DNA of 64,000 bases from Blastococcus sp. TF02A-35 (GCF_004571075.1 NZ_SPQP01000004.1:95610-159609); one strand, 5' to 3'; positions 8,790 to 18,024 are shown, numbered from the stretch's first letter. A program made the numbers and translations. Notes: a model not told the origin generated them from the sequence alone.

Positions 8790-9017
8790 TCAGGGGACCT
8801 GGCGCTTGAGCCAGAACTGCTCGAAGCCCCAGCTGCCGGCGCCGCTGGAGTGGTAGCTGACCAGCTCCCACCCCTCCGCACCGAGCTTGTTGAGCACCGA
8901 GCTGGTGTCGCCCTGCTGCCGCTCCGACTGGCCGCCGGGGAGCTTGACGCTCACCCCTGCGCGCTGCGACTCGGCGTCGTTGGCGGTGATGACCGAGGCG
9001 TATTCCCACGTGGGCAC
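8790..9017 (-). CDS. DUF4177 family protein
   Basis: A 75-residue small protein beginning with PTWEYASVITAND and containing LNKLGAEGWELVSYHSSG and FEQFWLKR near the end. This is the usual DUF4177 pattern of an antiparallel sheet with a conserved GWELV turn. No function is known for the family. The GTG start at 9017 is six bases behind TAACGT (9029-9024, minus strand), which indicates a leaderless transcript. It precedes the LexA-box gene, but the palindrome between them suggests separate control. Confidence 0.85.
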   Translation of the reverse strand: MPTWEYASVITANDAESQRAGVSVKLPGGQSERQQGDTSSVLNKLGAEGWELVSYHSSGAGSWGFEQFWLKRQVP

Positions 9018-9106
9018 CCCCAGACGTTATCGAGGTGGGCCACCTCACGGCGCGCCGGGCGGGTCTCCGCGGCTCCTGGCCCTCCCGCACCAGGACCGGG
9101 ACCGGC

Positions 9107-10414
9107 TCAGGCGGGGACGAGCAGCGCCACGCACTCCACGTGCGCGGTCATGGGGAAGGCGTCGAACCCGCGCAGGCCGGCGAGCCGGTAGCCCGCCTCG
9201 GCGAACGCCGCGACGTCACGCCCCAGGGCAGCCGGGTCGCACGCGACGTAGACGACCGCTCGCGCGCCGGTCCCGGCCAGCAGCCGGCTGACCGCCCTGC
9301 CCGCGCCGGCGCGCGGCGGGTCCAGGACGACGACGTCGGGTGCGCCACCGAGCTCGGCGAGCAGCTCCTCGAGCCCCTCGGCGTCCACCTCGCCCTGCCA
9401 CACCTCGGCCTGCGGGAGCGCGGCCAGGTTGGCGTCCGCGGCCGCGCACGCACCGAGGTCGGCCTCCACGCACACCACGCGGCCCTCCTCGCCCACCGCG
9501 GGCGCCAGCGCCCCACCGAAGAGCCCGGCCCCGGCGTACAGGTCGAGCACCGTCTCCCCCTCGGCCACGGCGGCGAACCCCGCGACCGCGGAGACCAGCG
9601 CGTCGGCCGCGGCCGGGTGCACCTGCCAGAACCCGGTGCCCTCGACCTCCCAGTCGCGGCCACCGGCGCGGCGGGCGGCACGGCCCACGGGCTCCGCGGG
9701 GAGCTCCTCCCCCGCCTGCAGCACCTCGGCGAGCTGCGGACGGCCGCGGCGGTCCAGGCGCGCGGTGGTCACCGCGCCGGTCGAGTCGATCGACACGTCG
9801 ACGGCCCCCGCCCCGGGCCAGCGCCGGGCCAGGACCGCCTGGGCGGCCGGCTCCACGGTGATCGGGCAGTCGTCGAGGACGACGACGTCGTGCGAGCGGT
9901 GCCGGCGCAGCCCGGCCGCGCCGGAGGCGTCGACGGCGAACCGCGCCCGCGAGCGCCACCGCAGCGCCCCGCCGGGCAGCTCCTCGACCACGAGCCCGGC
10001 CACGACCGGGTCGTCGGCGTCCCGTCCGCCCAGCCGCACCAGCTGCTCGCGGACGACGGAGGCCTTGAGCCGGTGCTGCTCAGCCGGGTCGACGTGCTGC
10101 CAGTCGCAGCCGCCGCACCTGCCCGGCCCGCTGTACGGGCACGGCCGCTCGACGCGGGCGGGCGCGGCCTCCAGCACCTCGATCGCGTCGGCCCGGCAGA
10201 AGCCGGGGTGCCGGTCCTCGGTCACCCGCACGCGCACCCGCTCGCCGGGCAGCGTGTGCCGCACGAACACCACCCGGCCCTCGTGCCGGGCGACGCAGTG
10301 CCCGCCGTGCGCGACCGGCCCGACGGTCACCTCGAACTCGTCACCGGTCCAGCCCACGTTGCGGTTCTCCCGCGGGCGGGCGGGGCGGCGGTGCCGTCGC
10401 CGGCCGTCAGCCAT
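9107..10414 (-). CDS. TrmA/RlmD-family RNA (uracil-C5) methyltransferase
   Basis: A 435-residue class I SAM-dependent enzyme. Residues about 20-80 form a TRAM-like OB domain (GDEFEVTVGPVAHGGHCVARH). CPYSGPGRCGGCDWQH supplies cysteines of the iron-sulfur cluster found in RlmC/RlmD/TrmA. The SAM domain has VLDLYAGAGLFG and VVLDPPRAGAG, and the nucleophile cysteine is in YVACDPAALGRD. It methylates a uridine in rRNA or tRNA; which one cannot be told. It overlaps the APC permease gene by 8 bases, so the two are co-transcribed, as for M. tuberculosis Rv2689c-Rv2690c. Confidence 0.93.
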   Translation of the reverse strand: MADGRRRHRRPARPRENRNVGWTGDEFEVTVGPVAHGGHCVARHEGRVVFVRHTLPGERVRVRVTEDRHPGFCRADAIEVLEAAPARVERPCPYSGPGRCGGCDWQHVDPAEQHRLKASVVREQLVRLGGRDADDPVVAGLVVEELPGGALRWRSRARFAVDASGAAGLRRHRSHDVVVLDDCPITVEPAAQAVLARRWPGAGAVDVSIDSTGAVTTARLDRRGRPQLAEVLQAGEELPAEPVGRAARRAGGRDWEVEGTGFWQVHPAAADALVSAVAGFAAVAEGETVLDLYAGAGLFGGALAPAVGEEGRVVCVEADLGACAAADANLAALPQAEVWQGEVDAEGLEELLAELGGAPDVVVLDPPRAGAGRAVSRLLAGTGARAVVYVACDPAALGRDVAAFAEAGYRLAGLRGFDAFPMTAHVECVALLVPA

Positions 10415-12452
10415 AGGGCGTCACGTCGACCTGGTCGTCGGTGAACCCGCGCCGCAGGTCGCCGGGGGCCGGGCCCCCGCGCCGCCCGTCGCCGTCGTCG
10501 TCGTGGCCGATGCTGCTCTCTAGCTGCCACGGGACCGTCGTGATCATGACCCCCGGCTGGAACTGCAGCCGGGCGCGCAGCCGGAGCGCGCTCTGGTTGT
10601 GCAGGATGTTCTCCCACCAGTGGCCGACGACGTACTGCGGCACGAAGACGACGACCAGCTCGCGCGGGCTGTCGCGGCGGATGCCCTTCACGAAGTCGAG
10701 CACCGGCCGGGTGATCTCCCGGTACGGCGACTCGAGCACGGTCAGCGGCACCGGGATGTCGTAGCGCTCCCAGTCCGCCCGCAGCGCGCGGGTCTCGGCG
10801 TCGTCGACGTTCACCGTCAGCGCGGTCAGCGCATCCGGCCGGGTCGCCCGCGCGAAGGCCAGCGCCCGCAGCGTCGGCTTGTGCACCTTCGACACCAGCA
10901 CCACGGCGTGGACCCGGCTCGGCAGCGTGCGGGCGTCGGTGTCCGGCCGGAGCTGGTCGGAGACGTGGCGGTAGTGCCGGTTGATCGCCTTCATCAGCGC
11001 GAAGAGCACCGGCATGGCCAGCAGCACCAGCCACGCGCCGTGGGTGAACTTGGTGACGACGATGATCGCCAGGACCGCGGTGGTCAGCGTGCCGCCGACG
11101 GTGTTGATGACCTGCGAGCGGCGCATCCTCCGCCGCGCGCCGGCGTCGGCCGCGCTCCTCATCTCGCGGTTCCAGTGCCGCACCATGCCCCACTGGCCGA
11201 TGCTGAAGCTGGTGAAGACCCCGATGATGTAGAGCTGGATCAGCCGCGAGACGTCGGCCTCGAAGGCGATGATCAGCAGGGCCGCGAAGCCGGCGAGCAC
11301 GAGGATGCCGTTGCTGTAGACGAGCTTGTCGCCGCGGGTGTGCAGCTGGCGCGGCATGAACCGGTCCTGCGCCAGCACCGAGCCCAGCAGCGGGAAGCCG
11401 TTGAAGGCGGTGTTCGCGGCGAGGATGAGCACCAGCGCCGTCGCCGCCTGGATGAAGTAGAACCCGACCGTGCCGTCGCCGCCGAAGACGGCCGCGGCGA
11501 GCTGGGCGATGACGGTGCGCTGCGGCTCGGTCTCGCAGTTCGCGAACCCGTCGAGGTCGCAGGGGTGCTCCACGTACTTGATGCCGGCGAGCAGGGCGAG
11601 CGCCGTCACGCCGACGAACATGGTCGCGGCGATGCCGCCCATGAGCGCCAGGGTGGTGGCGGCGTTCCTGCTCTTCGGCGGCCGGAAGGCGGGGACGCCG
11701 TTGGCGATCGCCTCGACACCGGTGAGGGCCGTGCAGCCGGAGGCGAACGCCCGCAGCGCGAAGAAGACCAGCGCCAGCCCGGCCAGCTGGGTGTACCCCG
11801 GCTCGGGGGTGACGCTGTAGGCCGAGCTCTCGGCGGTGAGCGCGCCGTCGGTCACGAAGTACCGGATGAGGCCGGTCACCATCATCACGAGGATGCCGCT
11901 GATGAACAGGTAGGTCGGCAGCGCGAACGCGCGCCCCGACTCGCGGACGCCCCGGAGGTTGGCCGCCGACAGCAGCGCCACCAGGCCCAGCGCGATCAGC
12001 ACGCGGTGCTCGTTGAGCGACGGGAACGCCGAGATGATGTTGTCGGTGCCGGCGGAGACCGACACGGCCACGGTCAGCACGTAGTCGGTCAGCAGCGCGC
12101 TGGCCACCACCAGCCCGGCGAACTGCCCGTGGTTCTTCATCGCGACCTCGTAGTCGCCGCCGCCCGAGGGGTAGGCGCGCACCACCTGCCGGTAGGACAG
12201 GACGACGGTCACCAGCAGGACGACCACCATCGCGGCCAGCCACGGCGCCAGGTACAGGAACGCCGTCCCGGCCAGGGTGAGCACGATGAGGATCTCCTGG
12301 GTGGCGTAGGCCACGGAGGAGAGCGGGTCGCTGGCGAAGATCGGCAGCGCCAGCCGCTTGGGCAGGAGGGACTCCCCCGCGCGGTCGCTGCGGACCGGGC
12401 GCCCCACGACGAGACGTTTCGGTAGTTGTCCGAGGTCGGACAGGCTTGGCAC
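10407..12452 (-). CDS. APC-superfamily permease with C-terminal cytoplasmic domain
   Basis: A 681-residue membrane protein with about 12 helices in the first 460 residues, opening with the APC motif FASDPLSSVAYATQEIL, then a soluble tail of about 200 residues (VVLVSKVHKPTLRALAFARA). Orthologues of this long type (Rv2690c) lie next to TrkA genes. The two TrkA proteins encoded divergently here suggest an ion- or potassium-linked role rather than simple amino-acid uptake (inference). The GTG start at 12452 is six bases behind TACCAT (12464-12459, minus strand), typical leaderless spacing; longer frames upstream lack homology. Confidence 0.9.
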   Translation of the reverse strand: MPSLSDLGQLPKRLVVGRPVRSDRAGESLLPKRLALPIFASDPLSSVAYATQEILIVLTLAGTAFLYLAPWLAAMVVVLLVTVVLSYRQVVRAYPSGGGDYEVAMKNHGQFAGLVVASALLTDYVLTVAVSVSAGTDNIISAFPSLNEHRVLIALGLVALLSAANLRGVRESGRAFALPTYLFISGILVMMVTGLIRYFVTDGALTAESSAYSVTPEPGYTQLAGLALVFFALRAFASGCTALTGVEAIANGVPAFRPPKSRNAATTLALMGGIAATMFVGVTALALLAGIKYVEHPCDLDGFANCETEPQRTVIAQLAAAVFGGDGTVGFYFIQAATALVLILAANTAFNGFPLLGSVLAQDRFMPRQLHTRGDKLVYSNGILVLAGFAALLIIAFEADVSRLIQLYIIGVFTSFSIGQWGMVRHWNREMRSAADAGARRRMRRSQVINTVGGTLTTAVLAIIVVTKFTHGAWLVLLAMPVLFALMKAINRHYRHVSDQLRPDTDARTLPSRVHAVVLVSKVHKPTLRALAFARATRPDALTALTVNVDDAETRALRADWERYDIPVPLTVLESPYREITRPVLDFVKGIRRDSPRELVVVFVPQYVVGHWWENILHNQSALRLRARLQFQPGVMITTVPWQLESSIGHDDDGDGRRGGPAPGDLRRGFTDDQVDVTPYG

Positions 12453-12621
12453 GGCGCGATGGTACGGACCTGGCGGCACCGCGTGCGGGTGACTCGGCCC
12501 ACCTCGCCCCCTGGGGGGAACGGGGGCGCCTGCGCCGACGCCGGCCCGGTCCGGGTGTAGCTTCGCGCCCGGTGATGCGCGGGCGGACGGCGCCGGCGCG
12601 GCCCGGAACAGGGAGTGACAC

Positions 12622-13290
12622 GTGCACGTGGTCGTGATGGGCTGCGGCCGTGTCGGCTCGGCCATCGCCCGCAGGCTGGAGCAGATCGGCCACAGCGTGG
12701 CGGTGATCGACCAGGACCCCGAGGCGTTCCGCCGGCTCGGTCCCGACTTCGCCGGCCGCCAGATCACCGGCCTCGGCTTCGACCGGCAGACCCTGCTGGA
12801 CGCCGGTATCGACAGCGCGGGCGCCTTCGCCGCGGTCAGCAGCGGCGACAACTCCAACATCATCAGCGCCCGCGTGGCCCGGGAGACCTTCGGCGTCCAG
12901 CACGTGGTCGCCCGCATCTACGACTCCAAGCGGGCCGAGGTCTACGAGCGGATGGGCATCCCCAGCGTGGCCACCGTCCCCTGGACGGTGAACCGCCTGC
13001 TGCGCGAGCTGCTCTCCGTCAAGGTCAGCGAGCTGTGGCGGGAGCCGACCGGCAAGGTGCTCCTGATCCGCGTCACCGTCACCGAGGGCTGGGTGGGCAG
13101 GCGGCTCGCCGACCTGGAGTCGGCCACCGGCGCGCGCGCCGCGTGGCTGGTCCGCTTCGGGGAGGCCCAGCTGCCGACGGCGACCACGGTGCTGCAGGAC
13201 GGCGACCAGCTGATCGTCGCCGCCACCGACGAGCTCACCACCCACGTGCACGAGATCGTCGAGCGCGGACCGCAGGGAGGGCAGCACTGA
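12622..13290 (+). CDS. ceoB: TrkA-family potassium uptake/gating protein, first copy
   Basis: A 222-residue cytoplasmic regulatory protein. The N-terminal TrkA-N Rossmann domain starts HVVVMGCGRVGSAIARRLE and binds NAD(H) or nucleotide. From about residue 125 a TrkA-C (RCK_C) domain follows, ending near the C-terminus with DQLIVAATDEL. It gates a potassium transporter. The GTG at 12622 follows GGGAG at 12611-12615. Its stop shares one base with the next start (TGATG), so the two TrkA proteins are coupled and probably form a hetero-oligomer. No TrkH/KtrB channel is encoded nearby; the divergent APC permease is the best local partner. Confidence 0.92.
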   Translation: MHVVVMGCGRVGSAIARRLEQIGHSVAVIDQDPEAFRRLGPDFAGRQITGLGFDRQTLLDAGIDSAGAFAAVSSGDNSNIISARVARETFGVQHVVARIYDSKRAEVYERMGIPSVATVPWTVNRLLRELLSVKVSELWREPTGKVLLIRVTVTEGWVGRRLADLESATGARAAWLVRFGEAQLPTATTVLQDGDQLIVAATDELTTHVHEIVERGPQGGQH

Positions 13291-13970
13291 TGCGCGTCGC
13301 CATCGTCGGCGCCGGCGCCGTCGGCCGCTCCATCGCCGGGGAGCTGCTGGAGAACGGCCACACCGTGATGCTCATCGAGAAGGACGGCCGCAAGGTGCGC
13401 ACCCGCTCGGTGCCCGGCGCGGAGTGGGTCCAGGCCGACGCCTGCGAGGTGTCCTCCCTGGAGGAGGCCCAGCTGGCCACCTGCGACGTCGTCGTCGCCG
13501 CGACCGGTGACGACAAGGCCAACCTCGTCGTCTCGCTGCTGGCCAAGACCGAGTTCGCGGTCAACCGCGTCGTCGCCCGGGTCAAGGACCCGCGCAACGA
13601 GTGGCTCTACACCGAGGCGTGGGGCGTGGACGTCGCCGTCTCCACCCCGCGGGTGCTGGCCGCGCTGGTCGAGGAGGCGGTGAGCGTCGGCGACGTCGTG
13701 CGGCTCATGAGCTTCCGCAAGGGTGCGGCCAACCTGGTCGAGATCACCCTGGGCGACGACACCCCCTGGGTCGGCCACCCCCTGCGCGACGTGCCGCTCC
13801 CCCGGGAGACGGTGCTCACCACGATCCTGCGCGGCGACCGCGTCATCACCCCGACGCCCGACGAGCCGCTGGAGTCCGGCGACGAGCTGCTGTTCGTCTC
13901 CCACGGGGACACCGAGGAGCAGCTCCAGCAGGTGTTCGCCGCCGACGGCCCGGGCGCCTTCGCCGGCTGA
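13290..13970 (+). CDS. ceoC: TrkA-family potassium uptake/gating protein, second copy
   Basis: A 226-residue paralogue of the upstream protein. The Rossmann motif is MRVAIVGAGAVGRSIAGELL, an acidic residue follows the second strand (LIEKDG), and a TrkA-C domain covers the last about 85 residues (VGHPLRDVPLPRETVLTTI). The start ATG 13290 overlaps the previous stop and has GGGAGG at 13275-13280. Order and orientation match M. tuberculosis ceoB-ceoC (Rv2691-Rv2692). It converges on the DUF3159 gene with only 18 bases between stops. Confidence 0.92.
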   Translation: MRVAIVGAGAVGRSIAGELLENGHTVMLIEKDGRKVRTRSVPGAEWVQADACEVSSLEEAQLATCDVVVAATGDDKANLVVSLLAKTEFAVNRVVARVKDPRNEWLYTEAWGVDVAVSTPRVLAALVEEAVSVGDVVRLMSFRKGAANLVEITLGDDTPWVGHPLRDVPLPRETVLTTILRGDRVITPTPDEPLESGDELLFVSHGDTEEQLQQVFAADGPGAFAG

Positions 13971-13988
13971 CGCCGCCGGGGCGCCGGC

Positions 13989-14786
13989 TCAGGCGTCCGG
14001 CTGCGTCCGGTGGCGGTGCAGCCGGGCGACCACCCACAGCGTCACCGCGAGGACGACAGCGGTGAGCGGGAGCCCGAGCACGACCGAGAAGGTGCCCAGC
14101 AGCTCCACCTCGTCGGCCAGGTAGTAGACCCACTGCACACCCGCGCGCAGGAAGAAGCTGGCGGCCCACAGCACGGTCAGCCACGTGTAGGCGCGCAGCA
14201 GCCGGGGGTCGTCGCGCCAGTGCCGCTCCGGCTCCGGGTCCGCCCCGCTCTGCCCGGTCTCGCCGTCCGGGGTCCCGCTCCCGCCCTCCTCGGGCCGGAC
14301 GCGTCCCCGGCGCAGCGTGTGCCCGGCCAGGGAGCCCACGTGGCTGGGTGCGAGGAACTCGGCGGCCACGCCCACCAGGGGCCAGCGGAACGGGATCGAG
14401 CCGAGCAGCACGACGCCGACGGCGAGGCTGCGCACGATGCCCAGGACGAAGTAGTCGCGGGCCTGGCCCGAGGCCGAGGCGATGGCCACGGCAACCCCGA
14501 CGGCGAACAGCCCGCTGACCGCCTGCTGGATGGTCTCCCGGCGGACCATCCGGAGGAGGAAGACCACCAGGGCCGCGAGGATGGCGGCCCAGATGCCCAC
14601 GCGCAGCCCGCCGATGCCGTTGGCCACCACGAAGGCCACGGTCGGCAGCGTCGCGTCGACCATGCCGCGCCAGCCACCGAGCTGCTCGAGGACCATCTCG
14701 CGGTCGAACATCGAGGGCTCGCGGTCGGGAGCGGGCTCCGTGGCCCGGTCCCCCACCTCGTCGCCCGCCGGACCTGCTCCGGTCAC
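13989..14786 (-). CDS. DUF3159 integral membrane protein
   Basis: A 265-residue membrane protein. A polar N-terminus leads to FDREMVLEQLGGWRGMVDATLPTVAF, the conserved entry of DUF3159, then about five to six hydrophobic helices interrupted by a charged loop (about residues 165-200, rich in Glu/Pro/Gly). It is the counterpart of Rv2693c, next to ceoC. No biochemical function is known. The GTG start at 14786 has GGGGGACGAG just upstream. Confidence 0.85.
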   Translation of the reverse strand: MTGAGPAGDEVGDRATEPAPDREPSMFDREMVLEQLGGWRGMVDATLPTVAFVVANGIGGLRVGIWAAILAALVVFLLRMVRRETIQQAVSGLFAVGVAVAIASASGQARDYFVLGIVRSLAVGVVLLGSIPFRWPLVGVAAEFLAPSHVGSLAGHTLRRGRVRPEEGGSGTPDGETGQSGADPEPERHWRDDPRLLRAYTWLTVLWAASFFLRAGVQWVYYLADEVELLGTFSVVLGLPLTAVVLAVTLWVVARLHRHRTQPDA

Positions 14787-14842
14787 GCTCGTCCCCCTGT
14801 CCTGCCGTCCGGCCCCGCCCGCGGTCCTGCCCGCCCGGCGGG

Positions 14843-15220
14843 TCAGCCGGCGCTGAGCTCGTACCAGGGGTTGTAGATGACCTGCCGGCCGTCGAAGGCG
14901 GCGAACCGGCCCCGAGCGGTGAGCGACCGCCCCGGCTCGATGCCGGGGATGCGCCGCCGGCCCAGCCAGACCAGCGTCACCGAGCCGGAGCCGTCGAAGA
15001 GCTCGGCCTCCAGCGTCGGCACCGTCTCCCGCGGCGTGTAGACCACGGACTTCAGGCGGCCGGTCACCGTGACCACCTCGCCCTTGCGGCAGGCGCTGAC
15101 CGGCTCGCAGCCGGCGCTGGCCGACCCGGCGCGCAGCTCCTGGGCGTCGATGGCGTGGTCGTCAGCGGTGATCCGCTGCAGCGTGCGCGACCACCAGCCG
15201 GCGGGTCGGGTCTCGGTCAC
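14843..15220 (-). CDS. OB-fold nucleic-acid-binding domain protein
   Basis: A 125-residue protein with an OB fold: KGEVVTVTGRLKSVVYTP, TLEAELFDGSGSVTLVWLGR, and IPGIEPGRSLTARGRFAAFDG. These are the strands seen in RecG/aspartyl-tRNA-synthetase-type OB domains. It matches Rv2694c by position. Role unknown, possibly nucleic-acid binding. The GTG at 15220 stands six bases behind TACGCT (15232-15227, minus strand), giving a leaderless start; a start at 15259 would only add residues without homology. Confidence 0.85.
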   Translation of the reverse strand: MTETRPAGWWSRTLQRITADDHAIDAQELRAGSASAGCEPVSACRKGEVVTVTGRLKSVVYTPRETVPTLEAELFDGSGSVTLVWLGRRRIPGIEPGRSLTARGRFAAFDGRQVIYNPWYELSAG

Positions 15221-15271
15221 GTCACCAGCGTAGTGCGACCGGGTGCACAGGGGTGCCACGGCGCGTGCCGG

Positions 15272-15985
15272 TCAGGCGGGACCGGCGCCGGGCCGGTCCG
15301 CCTGCTGCTGGGCCTGCTGCTGCTGGGCGAGCTGCGCGGCCGCCTGGGCGGGCAGCGTCAGGGGCAGCGGCTCCCGCACGGGCATCGGCTCTGCCCCCCG
15401 GACGACGACGATGCCGCGGAACGCCGCCTCGAGCAGCTCCTCGCCGGCCCGCGCCTCGTCCTCCACCGGCCCGCTGAGCAGCCCGCGCAGGAACCAGCGC
15501 GGCCCGTCGACGCCGAGGAAGCGCGCGTGGCGGCGCACCGGCTGGGGCGGCGGCCCGCCGGGCTGCCCGGGCCCGGGGGCCACCATCGTGCCCGCCAGCT
15601 CGATGCCGAACGGTCCCTCGACCTCCCGCAGCGAGGCGCCCTGGCCCGAGGCGCTGCGCGCCAGGTCGGTGCGCACGTCGTCCCAGATGCCCGCGGCCCG
15701 CGGGGCGGCGAAGGCCGAGACCTGCAGCAGCGACTCGCCGGAGCGGAGCGTCGCGGCGATCACCCGCTGCTGCTGGTTGAGCTCGACCCGGAGGTCCATG
15801 CCCGGCAGCGCCGGGAGCCGGATCGCGCCGAGGTCGATGCGCGCCAGCCCGTCCTCGGGTGCGTCGGCCTCGTCCCAGGGGCCCGTGGTGGCCTCGACGT
15901 CCCGGACCCGCTGCTGCGGCTCCGGCGGGACGCCGCGCTCGCGCAGGCTCCGGTCGATGCGGTTGCGCCGCCGTCCGAACGGCAT
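15272..15985 (-). CDS. DUF3710 domain protein
   Basis: A 237-residue soluble protein. After a basic MPFGRRRNRIDRSLRER comes the DUF3710 core: GPWDEADAPEDGLARIDLGA, LRVELNQQQRVIAATL and RRHARFLGVDGPRWFLRG. The tail is Gln/Ala-rich (QLAQQQQAQQQADRP), probably disordered. Orthologues sit directly downstream of dut (Rv2696c-Rv2697c), as here, where the ATG at 15985 is 1 base from the dut stop codon. Function unknown. Ribosome site GAGGGGCGG. Confidence 0.88.
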   Translation of the reverse strand: MPFGRRRNRIDRSLRERGVPPEPQQRVRDVEATTGPWDEADAPEDGLARIDLGAIRLPALPGMDLRVELNQQQRVIAATLRSGESLLQVSAFAAPRAAGIWDDVRTDLARSASGQGASLREVEGPFGIELAGTMVAPGPGQPGGPPPQPVRRHARFLGVDGPRWFLRGLLSGPVEDEARAGEELLEAAFRGIVVVRGAEPMPVREPLPLTLPAQAAAQLAQQQQAQQQADRPGAGPA

Positions 15986-15986
15986 C

Positions 15987-16478
15987 TCAGTTCCGCCCCT
16001 CGCGTGCTGGTGGATCGGTGGGGCCGTGCCCGCCGGTGGACCCGTGCCCGCCCTCGCCCCGCTCGCTGGCCGGCAGCTCGGCGACCGGCACGAAGCGCGC
16101 GCGGGTGACGGGCTGGACGACCAGCTGGGCGATGCGGTCCCCCCGGCTCAGCCGCAGCGTGCGCTGCGGGTCCAGGTTGATCAGGTTGACCTTGATCTCG
16201 CCCCGGTAGCCGGCGTCGATGGTGCCCGGCGCGTTGACCATGCCGAGGCCCAGCCGGTGCGCGAGGCCCGACCGGGGGTGCACGAAGCCGGCGTAGCCGT
16301 CCGGGATCGCCACGGCGACCCCGGTGCCCACGAGGCGGCGCTCGAAGGGGGCGAGCTCGACGTCCTCGACCGCGGTGAGGTCCGCGCCGGCGTCGCCGGG
16401 CAGCGCGTAGCTCGGCAGCGCGCCGTCCGGTGCGGTGAGCCGGACCGGGACGTCCGGCTCGGCGAGTGGGTCGGGCAC
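15987..16478 (-). CDS. dut: dUTP diphosphatase
   Basis: A 163-residue trimeric dUTPase that hydrolyses dUTP to dUMP, keeping uracil out of DNA and feeding dTMP synthesis. Motif 1 is [10 protein letters not shown], motif 2 [11 protein letters not shown], motif 3 [20 protein letters not shown], motif 4 [14 protein letters not shown] Gly/His/Pro-rich tail follows; the motif-5 phenylalanine region is not obvious. GTG 16478 is seven bases behind TAGGGT, whose TAG is also the stop codon of the upstream gene, so dut appears to have its own leaderless promoter. GTG 16505 is the alternative start. Confidence 0.94.
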   Translation of the reverse strand: MPDPLAEPDVPVRLTAPDGALPSYALPGDAGADLTAVEDVELAPFERRLVGTGVAVAIPDGYAGFVHPRSGLAHRLGLGMVNAPGTIDAGYRGEIKVNLINLDPQRTLRLSRGDRIAQLVVQPVTRARFVPVAELPASERGEGGHGSTGGHGPTDPPAREGRN

Positions 16479-16488
16479 GACGGCGACC

Positions 16489-17361
16489 CTAGCCTCGCCG
16501 CGCACGGAGGTCGGCGAGGACCCGACGGGCCAGGTTCTCGGTGGCCCGCCGGTTGCCGCGGCCGGACAGCGCCGCCCCGATGAGCAGCGGTGCCGCCGCC
16601 GGCACCGCGCCCGCGAGCCGGCGGGTCATCCGGCGGCGCAGCGCGCGCATGCCCGCGGTGCCGAGCACCGAGCCCAGGCTCGCGCCCTGGGCGCCGACCG
16701 CCCGCTGCTCGGACCAGGCCGCGAGGTAGGCCTCGCCCCGCTGGGCGGCGTCCCCGGGTGGGCGCCGGCCGTGCAGCTCGTGCAGCTCGGCGATCAGCAC
16801 GATCTCCACGGCCGCCACCAGGACGGTCTCCGCCCCGAGCTCCAGCGGCACCGCGACCAGGGAGGGCGGTGCCAGCCAGTGGGCCGCGGAGAGCCCGCCC
16901 GCGGCGGCCCCGATGCCCGACGTCGCCCGCACCGCGCGCTGCACGAGCGCGTCGGCGATCTCCTCGTCCGAGGCGCCCGGGTGGGCGGCGCGCAGCCGGT
17001 CCCGGTCGCGCACCGGCAGCCGCGGGACCGCGACCGCCAGGAGCTCGCCGAGCAGGGCGCCGGGACCGCGCCCGGCCGACGGTGCCGCAGCGGGGTCGCC
17101 GGTGCGGGCGTCCGTCGGGCCGGGGGTGTCGGAGCCCGTCGCGAACGCGCCCGCCACGGCTCCGGCGACGGCGCCCACGACGTCGCGCAGGCCACCCGCG
17201 GCCGACCGGCCCGGAGCCGTGCCCGCGAGGCCGGCGACGGCGTCGGCGACGGCCCGGCCGGCCCGCGCGAGCGGGCTCTCCTCCACCGGCGGTGCCGGCG
17301 GCGGGGAGACCGGCCGCGGCGGCGGCACGTCGCGGGGCGCCCCGGTGCGCGGTTCACTCAT
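16489..17361 (-). CDS. Conserved hypothetical protein with hydrophobic C-terminal half
   Basis: A 290-residue Ala/Pro/Gly-rich protein. The first about 100 residues are low complexity ([20 protein letters not shown]). The middle holds [20 protein letters not shown], and the second half has helices such as [18 protein letters not shown] and a basic end. It resembles actinobacterial hypotheticals found beside dut and might associate with the membrane. I recognise no enzyme motif. ATG 17361 has GAGGGGG upstream. It takes the place of the DUF3093 gene (Rv2698) of mycobacteria but is not that family. Confidence 0.75.
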   Translation of the reverse strand: MSEPRTGAPRDVPPPRPVSPPPAPPVEESPLARAGRAVADAVAGLAGTAPGRSAAGGLRDVVGAVAGAVAGAFATGSDTPGPTDARTGDPAAAPSAGRGPGALLGELLAVAVPRLPVRDRDRLRAAHPGASDEEIADALVQRAVRATSGIGAAAGGLSAAHWLAPPSLVAVPLELGAETVLVAAVEIVLIAELHELHGRRPPGDAAQRGEAYLAAWSEQRAVGAQGASLGSVLGTAGMRALRRRMTRRLAGAVPAAAPLLIGAALSGRGNRRATENLARRVLADLRARRG

Positions 17362-17387
17362 CGGTCCCCCTCAGCTACCGGATGGAA

Positions 17388-17449
17388 CGGCCCTCGTGCA
17401 GGGTCCCACCGCGAGCCTGCGAGCGGTGGGGGGCACGGGGGTCCTTCTA
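17388..17449. repeat. Dispersed hairpin repeat, copy A
   Basis: About 62 bp with nested inverted repeats: inner arms CCCACCGC/GCGGTGGG around a 10-base loop, outer arms CCTCGTGC/GCACGGGGG. Two further copies are at 20537-20597 and 27097-27158, identical at most positions and ending in CTTCTA or CTCCTA. The terminal CTA supplies the TAG stop of the DUF4193 gene on the minus strand. It may act as that gene's terminator. Confidence 0.75.
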
Positions 17450-17746
17450 GGCGCAGTCGCGGCAGTAGAGCTGGTCGCCCTTGGTGGCGGCCAGGCGGCT
17501 GCGGTGCTGGACGAGGAAGCAGCGGGAGCAGGTGAACTCGTCCTCCTGCTTCGGGAGGACGCGGACCGTGAGCTCCTCGCCGGACAGGTCGGCGCCCGGG
17601 AGCTCGAGGTTCTCGTTGAAGTCGGTCTCGTCGACGTCGACCGAGGAGGACTGGGCCTCGGCCCGGCGGGCCTTAAGCTCCTCCAGCGAGTCCTCGCCGA
17701 GCTCGTCGGTCTCGTTGCGGCGCGGGGCGTCGTAGTCGGTGGCCAT
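17447..17746 (-). CDS. DUF4193 zinc-ribbon protein
   Basis: A 99-residue acidic protein. ATDYDAPRRNETDELGEDSL starts the family pattern. The middle is rich in Asp/Glu (VDVDETDFNENLELPGADLS), and the end carries a zinc ribbon, CSRCFLVQHRSRLA plus YCRDCA. Orthologues (Rv2699c) lie beside cei, as here. It may be an RNA-polymerase- or nucleic-acid-associated small protein; this is unproven. ATG 17746 is preceded by GGAGGAGGGG. Its stop lies within hairpin repeat copy A. Confidence 0.9.
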   Translation of the reverse strand: MATDYDAPRRNETDELGEDSLEELKARRAEAQSSSVDVDETDFNENLELPGADLSGEELTVRVLPKQEDEFTCSRCFLVQHRSRLAATKGDQLYCRDCA

Positions 17747-18024
17747 GGGGTGTGCCCCTCCTCCGGGTTCTCGGGCGTCGTGCCCGTTCGTCTGACGCGG
17801 CGTCGGGTGCGCGCCGTCGTCCTTCCTGTCGCCGGTGGGCGACCGGTGGTCTGCAGGCGGGGCCCGCTGCTGGGGCTCCCGGTCCACCCGGTCCTCCTCG
17901 CAGAGGACCGGCAGCCCCCCCAACGCCGGACGAGCCCGGTTTGTGCCCGCCTCCTGGAAGCGGACACATCGGGCCCGGCAGCGGTCGGGCGGGCGGGCGG
18001 AGCCGCAGAGGTTACCCTGCCGCC

